From the NCBI GenBank assembly GCA_009781815.1, contig WQVB01000018.1, positions 1 to 11,525 on the forward strand: DNA of 11,525 bases. Reading direction: 5' to 3'. Within the stretch, counting starts at the first letter, position 1; each line of letters opens with the position of its first letter. The position numbers and the translations under genes were made by a program. Of this stretch, positions 6,046 to 11,525 are shown one piece after another. The DNA is from Defluviitaleaceae bacterium. Lineage in GTDB: Bacteria; Bacillota; Clostridia; Lachnospirales; WRAX01. The notes beneath the pieces were generated by a model. The model had not been told where the DNA came from. It ran no database searches and worked only from the letters and a program-made list of their open reading frames with translations.

Positions 6046-6233
6046 TTATAGCTGCTTAGCTTGAAAATGAGCACACACTTGAGAGGATTTTTGTTGCAAG
6101 GCAAAGTCGAGAAAATCGCAGTTTGCCTAAAGGCAAATAAGATTTTTTCGGCGAAGAATTGCGACAAAAAGACCCCCGTGTCAAGCACGGGGCAGGCTTC
6201 GTGCGTGGTTGTTTTTGAGTTAAACAGCTATAA
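6046..6233. mobile_element. 188-bp MITE-like long palindrome
   Basis: The ends form an imperfect inverted repeat of about 33 bp (TTATAGCTG...CACACAC against its complement TTATAGCTG...CACGCAC, differences mostly transitions). Pairing continues inward (TTTTTGT-GCAA against its complement near 6153-6170, and TTTGCC-TAAA-GGCAAA at the centre, 6122-6137), so nearly the whole element can fold as one hairpin. The right arm carries about 20 extra bases that form the small hairpin at 6173-6198. No coding capacity. Its left end reads CAGCTATAAC toward the His-rich gene and could give a weak outward -10 (6050-6045). Confidence 0.7.
6173..6198 (-). repeat. AGCCTG-type hairpin nested in the MITE
   Basis: Minus-strand AGCCTG, then stem CCCCGTG/CACGGGG with loop CTTGA. 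It accounts for the length difference between the two arms of the surrounding palindrome, as expected for a later insertion. Confidence 0.65.
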
Positions 6234-6293
6234 AGGTTTGTATTAATAGTATATTCCAAACAATACAACATGCTACTAAGATATTTTTGTATC

Positions 6294-6319
6294 AAAAAAA
6301 CACCTAAAGATATCAGGTG
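6294..6319 (-). terminator. Terminator of the rhomboid-YibE/F-cobO operon
   Basis: On the minus strand: CACCT, 9-nt loop, AGGTG, then seven T. It lies about 175 nt after the cobO stop, so the repeat at 6356-6478 is part of the 3' untranslated region. Confidence 0.7.
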
Positions 6320-6355
6320 CTAAACTTGTAGCGAAATACCTCTCATCTCTCCTAA

Positions 6356-6478
6356 GTCGTCATCCCGTGCTTGACACGGGATCTAATCGGAGAAGGGCAG
6401 TCCTAATTAAATATGCACTATCATACATAGATCGGAGCCTGCCCCGTACTTGATACGGGGTGTCAAGCACGGGATGAC
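6356..6478. repeat. Paired-hairpin element (E5) with interrupted right arm
   Basis: Left arm: stem CCCGTG/CACGGG, loop CTTGA, then the common core (TAATCGGAGAAGGGCAG...ATCATACATAGATC). The right arm has lost its inner CCCG and has 27 bp (6434-6460) in its place, after which TGTCAAGCACGGGATGAC resumes. A degenerate flank module (GGGGCGTCAGCTACA) continues to the cobO stop codon. Confidence 0.78.
6434..6460 (+). repeat. AGCCTG-type hairpin nested in E5
   Basis: GGAGCCTG followed by stem CCCCGTA/TACGGGG with loop CTTGA; interrupts the right arm of the surrounding element. Confidence 0.7.
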
Positions 6479-6493
6479 CATGAGGGGCGTCAG

Positions 6494-7015
6494 CTACATC
6501 TCAATACCCTCTCTAGCCTCCACACCCTTAGCAAAATAGTGCTTTATCTCCCCTATCTCATAGGCTTCATCCGCCTTGGCTATCACATCATCATTGGCAT
6601 ACCTACCCGTAAGCACAAGGCCCGTTTTAATCGGCTTTGCATCCATTAAATCTAACACTTCTTGAATGTCTAGAAACTCCAAAAAAGCAGCTACATTTAT
6701 TTCATCTACAACAACAAGGCCAAAAAGCCCTGATTCTAGGGCAACTTTGGCTCTCTCTATTCCCTTTTTAGCAACGGCACGGTCTTGGTCGTTTATCTCT
6801 CGCCCCAAAGCCATTGCACCGCCATATTGGTCTACAGACACGCCAGAAAGCTGCCGCAAGGCCTTTATCTCGCTATATTCTTCACCTTTCATAAACTGCC
6901 CAAAATATACCTTAAGGCCAGCTTTAGATGCCTCTACACACAAGCCTAGAGCAGAGGTGGTCTTTCCTTTTCCGTTGCCTGTTATGACTATTGTTTTGCT
7001 AAAGTCTCTATTCAT
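6494..7015 (-). CDS. cobO: Cob(I)yrinic acid a,c-diamide adenosyltransferase
   Basis: A 173-residue cytoplasmic enzyme of the CobA/CobO/BtuR family, which transfers the adenosyl group of ATP to cob(I)alamin or its precursors. The P-loop GNGKGKTT (13-20) right at the N-terminus, FGQFMKGEEYSE (about 38-49), the Walker-B-like LVVVDEINVA and the C-terminal VLTGRYA are all family signatures; length is normal. AAGGGGAAG lies upstream of the ATG, which overlaps the end of the YibE/F gene by 8 bp (ATGAATAG). No other cobalamin gene or recognisable cobalamin riboswitch is nearby. The TAG stop lies in a repeat-derived flank. Confidence 0.93.
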   Translation of the reverse strand: MNRDFSKTIVITGNGKGKTTSALGLCVEASKAGLKVYFGQFMKGEEYSEIKALRQLSGVSVDQYGGAMALGREINDQDRAVAKKGIERAKVALESGLFGLVVVDEINVAAFLEFLDIQEVLDLMDAKPIKTGLVLTGRYANDDVIAKADEAYEIGEIKHYFAKGVEAREGIEM

Positions 7016-8138
7016 TGCTTATCTTCCCCTTCATCTTCATAGCACATATGGTCGCCGTGATAGGCACAGCCAGCAACATTCCAAAGCTACCTACAAGGGC
7101 TCTCAAAAACTCCACAATTATCATCTCGGTGTTAAAAAGCTCCAACATAGACGTTGCCCCCGCCGTCAACAACAAAATAAGGGATAATGAGCTGCCTATA
7201 TAAGCTAAAATCAAGGTGTTAAGCATTGTTCCTAAAATATCTTTGCCTATTTCAAGCCCGCCTGCAAACAAGGCTTTAAAATCCTTCTTATCTCCACCCA
7301 ACTCCCAAAGGGATGATGAAATAGACATGGCAACGTCCATTATAGCCCCCGTAGAGCCGATAATAACCCCTGCAAAAACAATGCCCCGCAGGTCTATAGG
7401 GGTAGCTAGAGGCAACCTTAAAAGCATAGCGGCTTCGTGGTCTACTAGGCCCGTTATGCCTAAGATAGCGTCCATCACAACCATCAAAATGCCCGCTAAA
7501 ACAAGCCCGCCCACGCAGCCCAGCATGGCAGATACAGCCTTGCCATTTGGACCTATCACCAAAAATAGGGTTGTAACAATGCTAAAAGCAGCCACTATCA
7601 TAGTCATCATATATATATTGTGTCCAGACAAGATAGAGGGGATAAAAACCAAAAATATGGCACCGCAGGTAATAAGAAGAGCTATAAGGGCGTTTGCCCC
7701 TTTTTTGCGGGCAAAAACAACCATAGCTATAAAAAATATAGCTAGCAAAATAGCCATATAGTGTATTCGCACAAAATCCATAAAATCATATGTATCCAAA
7801 AAAGGGTTATATTGCAAAAGCACCCTGTCGCCAGCCGCAACCTCCCTTTGGTGTACTTGAGCAATATTAGATATGCCTTGGGTTGCCTCTACCCTTAAAT
7901 CTCTATCTATGTCCGCATAAAAGGTGATAAAGGTGTTTTCTAAATAAAACCCACCGCCAATATAGTGGCTGTGGCGGTCTATATCTAAAACCTCATAAAC
8001 CGTGGCAGAATGTACAACACCATAGGTGGTTGCAGCCCCATCCCACCCCCTGCTGGCTATTCTATTGCCAAAAAACAAAAAAACCGCAGAGAAGACCAAA
8101 ATGCCTATATAAAAAATTCTATTAAAGTTTTTATCCAT
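7008..8138 (-). CDS. YibE/F-family membrane protein
   Basis: A 376-residue integral membrane protein. One membrane segment (about 11-27) is followed by an extracytoplasmic part of about 100 residues containing EVAAGDRVLLQYNP, then about seven or eight membrane segments, including ITCGAIFLVFIPSILSGHN and GVIIGSTGAIMDVAMSISSS, which match the YibE/F family (PF07907). The family is widespread in Firmicutes but its function is not established; transport is suspected. The ribosome site AAAGGAG lies in the last codons of the rhomboid gene and the ATG overlaps that gene by 8 bp (ATGGATAA). Confidence 0.88.
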   Translation of the reverse strand: MDKNFNRIFYIGILVFSAVFLFFGNRIASRGWDGAATTYGVVHSATVYEVLDIDRHSHYIGGGFYLENTFITFYADIDRDLRVEATQGISNIAQVHQREVAAGDRVLLQYNPFLDTYDFMDFVRIHYMAILLAIFFIAMVVFARKKGANALIALLITCGAIFLVFIPSILSGHNIYMMTMIVAAFSIVTTLFLVIGPNGKAVSAMLGCVGGLVLAGILMVVMDAILGITGLVDHEAAMLLRLPLATPIDLRGIVFAGVIIGSTGAIMDVAMSISSSLWELGGDKKDFKALFAGGLEIGKDILGTMLNTLILAYIGSSLSLILLLTAGATSMLELFNTEMIIVEFLRALVGSFGMLLAVPITATICAMKMKGKISNE

Positions 8139-8712
8139 TTAAAATGCTCCTTTTGTTGATTAAAAAGCCAAAAATAGCCCCGCATATGCCCCCTATAATA
8201 TGGGTTGTTCTCGATATATTGTCATCCAGAGTTATGCCATAAAAAACCTCCCTGCCGATAAAAATAAACACAAGCAGTATAAGGGTTAGGGGTATTTTGC
8301 CTCGCTTTAAGCTTGTAAAGCCCGAAAGCATCATAAACATAAAAACAATGCCACTAGCACCCGTTAAAGCCGTGCTAAAAAATATAATCTGAAATAGCCC
8401 CGTTATAAAAGCGGTAAACACTATCAAATATATCATTTGCCTGCCGCCATATCGCTCTTCCAAAATAGGCCCTAGCATCAGCAACATCAAAAAGTTACTA
8501 AAAAAATGCTCAAAGCTAACATGGCCTAGAACATGGGTAAAAATACGCAAATATGCCAAAGGGTCGGCAAAGCTGCTGCGGTAGACGCTAAACAAAAGCC
8601 AAGTAGAGCTATGGCTTGTTATCATGCCTACAATCAGCACCACAAGAGATATAACGCTAAATGTTAACACCACAGGGGCATTGTATTGTATTGACCCAAA
8701 TATCTTTTTCAT
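8131..8712 (-). CDS. Rhomboid-family intramembrane serine protease
   Basis: A 193-residue membrane protein with about six segments. The catalytic serine S120 in GASG and the catalytic histidine H171 in TTHIIGG are both present, as is the oxyanion-side pattern H64...H69...N73 (HVSFEHFFSNF). The small size is typical of a basic six-helix bacterial rhomboid without extra domains. It should cut substrate membrane proteins within the bilayer; the substrate is unknown. First gene of a three-gene operon. No ribosome site precedes the ATG; instead a -10 box lies 6 nt before it (see promoter). Confidence 0.9.
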   Translation of the reverse strand: MKKIFGSIQYNAPVVLTFSVISLVVLIVGMITSHSSTWLLFSVYRSSFADPLAYLRIFTHVLGHVSFEHFFSNFLMLLMLGPILEERYGGRQMIYLIVFTAFITGLFQIIFFSTALTGASGIVFMFMMLSGFTSLKRGKIPLTLILLVFIFIGREVFYGITLDDNISRTTHIIGGICGAIFGFLINKRSILNG

Positions 8713-8718
8713 ATTGGG

Positions 8719-8747
8719 ATTATATCACAAAAAAACAAAACTGGCTA
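8719..8747 (-). promoter_or_regulatory. Promoter of the rhomboid operon, probably leaderless
   Basis: TATAAT (8724-8719) and TAGCCA (8747-8742, 4 of 6 to TTGACA), spacer 17. Only six bases (CCCAAT) separate the -10 from the ATG, so the transcript should begin at or next to the start codon. Confidence 0.6.
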
Positions 8748-8750
8748 GAG
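8726..8750 (+). repeat. Direct repeat, second copy at 8998-9015
   Basis: CACAAAAA-ACTGGCTAGAG occurs here (with a few extra A/C bases) and at 8998-9015, flanking the repeat element between them. The second copy is one arm of the terminator at 9001-9044. Confidence 0.6.
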
Positions 8751-8790
8751 TTTAATTGTTATTAGGCTTGTGGGGAAACCAGCTCAATGC

Positions 8791-8980
8791 CGTCATCCCG
8801 TGCTTGACACGGGATCTAATTGGAGAAGGGCAGTCTTAATTGGGTATGCACTATCATACATAGATCCTGAGTCAAGCTCAGGATGACGACTTAGGGTAGT
8901 GAGGGGCGTTTCGCTACAGGCTTAATGACGGGCTTGAGTAATTGGTCAAATTAGAATGATGTGAGTGCAGGATGGCGGTG
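8791..8980. repeat. Paired-hairpin element with flank module (E6)
   Basis: Left arm stem CCCGTG/CACGGG, right arm stem TCCTGAG/CTCAGGA, so the arms differ from each other, around the standard core (8791-8890). On the right follows the flank module (CGACTTAGG, CGTTTCGCTACAG, TTAATGAC, CAAATTAGAATGATGTG, then a GATG-CGGTG tail) that matches the left part of the 142-405 region inverted. The intergenic space 8713-9051 holds only this element, the promoter and the terminator. Confidence 0.78.
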
Positions 8981-9000
8981 TGTAATTGTAATTGCAGCAC

Positions 9001-9044
9001 AAAAAACTGGCTAGAGCGAAGTTGATTTTGCCCTAGCCAGTTTT
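9001..9044 (-). terminator. Terminator after the serine hydrolase gene, possibly bidirectional
   Basis: Perfect 12-bp stem AAAACTGGCTAG/CTAGCCAGTTTT around an 18-nt loop, with six T on the minus strand (overlapping the stem end) and TTTTATTTT on the plus strand. It lies 8 nt after the TAG stop of the upstream reading frame. Confidence 0.82.
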
Positions 9045-9051
9045 ATTTTAA

Positions 9052-9756
9052 CTACTTTACATATACCGCTTGGTTTGCCTCATCCCAACTTATTTGTAAA
9101 TCTAATGTTTTAGCCACATAAGCCAAAGGTACAAATAGCTGGCCATCAATATGACGCACCGCCCCAAGCCCATTTGGCAAGGGCTGATTTGGATAAAGCG
9201 TTAAATCAACCTCACCAAAAATTGCGATTACGTCAACAAGAGCTACCATAGTCCTCTCATGCTCTACGTCAATAAAAGGTGCATGTGTTATTTGATGGCT
9301 TGCACCATTGAAGCTAAATAAACTCTCTCCAATTGCAAAGCGTAGCTCCATCGGGGCTGCATCAGGCAGCATAAACAAAACATCACCGCTATATCTAAAA
9401 AATGGGGTACCGCCCTCATCTACGCCAAATTGTGCAACGCTGCCAAGAGACCTGCTCCTACCTAAAAATACACCATTATACTCATCCACTATTTCCATTA
9501 AAAATGTGCTACCCATAAAATCCGCATAGGCAAAGCCAGCTTCGTTTATGCCTACAGTTAACGCTGGTATAGCTTCTCCATCAAAAACCACGCCATATTG
9601 GCCAATCCATATTTCAAAATGTGCTGGCGGTGGTGTTGGCTCTATTCTTTCCCCTATCATGTTTGTGCCTGCAAAAACAAACATGATATCTTCTATCTTT
9701 GTAAACCAAAGGTTGCCTATAAGGGATTCAAAAAGCCCATCACCAACAGGCGTAAG
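9052..9756 (-). pseudogene. C-terminal part of the serine hydrolase, frameshifted; stalk domain
   Basis: This frame is open from 9756 to 9052 and has no convincing start of its own; the first ATG (9684) has no ribosome site and lies inside a continuous-looking stretch (LTPVGDGLFESLIGNLWFTK, then IEDIMFVFAG) that reads naturally on from the end of the serine hydrolase. The last about 70 residues (ERTMVALVDVIAIFGEVD, then GQLFVPLAYVAKTLDLQISW, then DEANQAVYVK) are a copper-amine-oxidase-N-type stalk domain, usually found on cell-surface proteins of Clostridia and Bacilli. The middle part (about 30-130) is beta-rich and unassigned. Net change is one extra base or an equivalent (+4) event near 9757-9765. 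A sequencing error is possible. Confidence 0.7.
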
Positions 9757-11110
9757 CTACAGCTATGGGCAAGCCAAGTGGAGAAGGAAAGTACAAAACA
9801 CCATCTTGGTTTAACCTAAGCTCGCCAGCCGTTGCATACCAGCCTACCAGCTCTTCTAAATTTTCAGCTACAAAAGGCGTGCCAAAATAGGCATTTAAAG
9901 GCACCTCTACACCAGTTTTCTCATACACAGCCGCCTTCCATATAGCCTCACCTATCAGCCCTGGCACAGCCCCTCCAGCAATAGCGTTTACGGATACAAA
10001 AACACCAATGCCGTTTTCAAAGTCTATAATCATTTCGGTGTGGTGTAGCAAGTTGCCGCCGTGGCCAGTGGAGATTGCACCATTTGAGCGTGATAGATGC
10101 ATAAAGCCAAGGCCCATCTCCATCCCCGTTGGTGCAGATGTTGGAAAGTTAATGCCAAAATTCTCAACTGGGAGCATTGCCTCTATAGTTGATGGCTGCA
10201 AAATGCGGGTGCTTTCGTCGTTACCATAAATTCCGCCATTTAGCATTATGTGCATAAAACGTGCCATATCCACCGCATTTGAAACCATGCCCCCAGCAGG
10301 TGTGCCGCCAATGTATAAGAAAAACTCGCTGGCCGTCTCTGCGTCATAATGGGGCAGGGCTATATATGGCCTGTTGTAAGGGGTTATATCAAAGCTACTT
10401 GAAGACATGCCCGCTGGGTTAAAAATATTCTCTTGAGCAAAGTTTACAAAACCGTCAAAGTAGTTTTCAGCACCAGAGAGCCTAGCCACCAATATACCAA
10501 GCAAGATATACCCCGTGTTATTGTATGTTATACGGTTAATTTCTTCATTTTGCATATGCTGGCTTGCAAGAAAAGGCAGCATGCTGTTCATTATATATCT
10601 ATTTGGCCCGCCATATATGTTAACAAAATAGTCCCCAAGAGCCTCATGCAAGCCTGATGTGTGGGTCAAGAGCATCCTTGTGGTTATGTTTCTATAATCC
10701 CCTCCATAAAGAGGGTTTGGTAGAACGCTAAATTCAGGCAGATAGGTTATAATAGGCTCGTCAAGGTCTAATAAACCTGCCTCCACCAGCTGCATAACAG
10801 CAACCGCCGTAAACACCTTGGCAGACGATGCTATAGGGAAGAGGGTGTGCTCCGTTACAGCCACGCCCCCTGCCGCATAGGCATAACCTAGGCCTTGCGT
10901 CCACGTGAAGCCGCTGTCTACATCCACCAAAGCCATTGTAACCCCAGGCACACCAAACATCTCCATCAGGGCAGCCGTTTGCTCTAAAGCCACTTGTTTT
11001 GTTGTTTCAAACATTCCGCTTGTTTCATCCGCCATTATGTTTATAGGCATAATCATCATGGTTGCCGCTAAAACGCCAGCCACCATTCTTTTGAATGTTT
11101 TTTTCATCAT
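9740..11110 (-). CDS. Secreted serine hydrolase, beta-lactamase class C/PBP family
   Basis: A 456-residue secreted enzyme of the class C beta-lactamase superfamily (esterases, D-aminopeptidases and penicillin-binding-like proteins). A signal peptide covers about 1-27 (ends IMA-DE). The three active-site motifs are present: S95-x-x-K98 in ASSAKVF, Y196-N-N198 in ITYNNTGY, and H350-G-G352 in STGHGGN. I chose ATG 11110 (MMKKTFKRM): AAAGGAG lies 5 nt before it, whereas the in-frame ATG at 11140 has no ribosome site. The frame ends early at a TGA (9740-9742) just where the sequence should continue into the other frame. Upstream, the permease TAA overlaps the ribosome site, so translation is probably coupled. 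Substrate unknown. Confidence 0.88.
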   Translation of the reverse strand: MMKKTFKRMVAGVLAATMMIMPINIMADETSGMFETTKQVALEQTAALMEMFGVPGVTMALVDVDSGFTWTQGLGYAYAAGGVAVTEHTLFPIASSAKVFTAVAVMQLVEAGLLDLDEPIITYLPEFSVLPNPLYGGDYRNITTRMLLTHTSGLHEALGDYFVNIYGGPNRYIMNSMLPFLASQHMQNEEINRITYNNTGYILLGILVARLSGAENYFDGFVNFAQENIFNPAGMSSSSFDITPYNRPYIALPHYDAETASEFFLYIGGTPAGGMVSNAVDMARFMHIMLNGGIYGNDESTRILQPSTIEAMLPVENFGINFPTSAPTGMEMGLGFMHLSRSNGAISTGHGGNLLHHTEMIIDFENGIGVFVSVNAIAGGAVPGLIGEAIWKAAVYEKTGVEVPLNAYFGTPFVAENLEELVGWYATAGELRLNQDGVLYFPSPLGLPIAVAYACW

Positions 11111-11120
11111 TCTCTCTCCT

Positions 11121-11525
11121 TTAAAAATCAATTTTCTCATACAACTTTGCTGTTATAAACATAGATATTACAAACATAGCAAGGGTTATGGCTACGATGG
11201 ACAACGCCACAACGCCAGCCGAAACCTCTAAGGCATTACCTGCAACACTCATGGCGGCAACAATTGCGGTGCCAGCAAGCATACATGTCAAAAGCAGGCC
11301 TGTGTCTCCTATTTTGTTTAGCTTTGTGCAAGATAGAACATATGCCAAGGCAGGCACAACAAACACAACGCCATACGAAAAGCCAAGAAGCAAAACGTTT
11401 ACATCTACAATGCCTATAGCCCAAACAACAGCCACAATGGGCAAGCCCATGAGGGATGCAAAAAATATATTAAAGTAGGATGCAAAAATCATATCTCTTC
11501 TTCTTATAGGCATAGATATTTTAAA
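11121..11525 (-). CDS. ABC-2-type transporter permease, C-terminal part (partial)
   Basis: The frame is open to the window edge, with FKIS before the first visible methionine, so the gene starts outside. MPIRRRDMIFASYFNIFF resembles the LPISRKDIVLAKY motif of ABC2_membrane_5-type permeases; about four to five membrane segments follow and the C-terminus is KLYEKIDF. The role would be export or membrane transport of an unknown substrate, with the ATPase upstream of the window. It ends 10 nt before the serine hydrolase start. Confidence 0.6.
   Translation of the reverse strand, partial: FKISMPIRRRDMIFASYFNIFFASLMGLPIVAVVWAIGIVDVNVLLLGFSYGVVFVVPALAYVLSCTKLNKIGDTGLLLTCMLAGTAIVAAMSVAGNALEVSAGVVALSIVAITLAMFVISMFITAKLYEKIDF

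Noticed and set aside
5708..6064. Plus-strand hydrophobic frame of 118 codons
   Set aside because: It is the antisense of the His-rich low-complexity tract; the Met/Ile/Ser periodicity mirrors the CATGG repeats and there is no ribosome site.
6056..6295. Open frames on both strands inside the MITE region
   Set aside because: They lie across the long palindrome and the nested hairpin, have no ribosome site and no recognisable protein pattern.
225..8890. CRISPR array
   Set aside because: Repeats are palindromic, inverted and scattered over different gaps, without regular spacers or cas genes.
9740..11110. Antibiotic-resistance beta-lactamase
   Set aside because: SxxK, YxN and HxG motifs mark the broad serine-hydrolase superfamily; the extra C-terminal and stalk parts point to a cell-surface esterase or peptidase rather than a resistance enzyme.

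Overview
The window looks like chromosomal DNA of a low-GC, Gram-positive-type bacterium, most likely a Clostridia-grade Firmicute. The signs are strong AGGAGG-type ribosome sites, TTG and GTG starts, lipoprotein signal peptides, an ECF-type transporter, a YibE/F protein and copper-amine-oxidase-type stalk domains. I cannot name a species. Every supported gene lies on the minus strand, so transcription runs from high to low coordinates.

Layout in transcription order: (1) The end of an ABC-2-type permease runs in from the window edge (11525-11121). It is coupled to a secreted serine hydrolase (11110-9740), whose C-terminal part, including a stalk domain, lies in another frame (9756-9052), so the gene looks frameshifted. 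A strong terminator follows (9044-9001). (2) An operon of overlapping genes encodes a rhomboid protease, a YibE/F membrane protein and the corrinoid adenosyltransferase CobO (8712-6494). It starts from a promoter that sits almost on the first ATG and ends at a terminator at 6319-6294. (3) A His-rich small protein with four cysteines (6010-5582), then a DUF2461 protein (5453-4773) with its own promoter and a 47-nt palindrome in its leader. (4) A consensus promoter (4144-4115), a structured leader with mutually exclusive antiterminator and terminator (about 4108-3930), and a five-gene operon: an ECF-type S component, an alkaline-phosphatase-superfamily lipoprotein, two sulfite-oxidase-fold proteins without the usual cysteine ligand, and an ECF-type ATPase (3929-481). 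No T component is present. (5) The start of a secreted protein (112-1) leaves the window.

The intergenic spaces are filled with a modular family of palindromic repeats. The basic unit is a hairpin with a constant CTTGA loop and stems that change on both sides together. Units are combined in inverted pairs around a shared core of about 50 bp, with further flank modules and smaller hairpins nested inside. One copy forms an element of about 247 bp with 17-bp perfect terminal inverted repeats. Another long palindrome (6046-6233) looks like a separate MITE.

The most interesting item is the transporter operon. Its leader looks like a riboswitch I cannot assign to a known class, and its genes suggest uptake of a phosphorylated or cofactor-like compound: the lipoprotein phosphatase and the cysteine-free sulfite-oxidase-fold proteins would act outside the membrane, and the S component and ATPase would act in import. 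The substrate is not deducible from the sequence alone.
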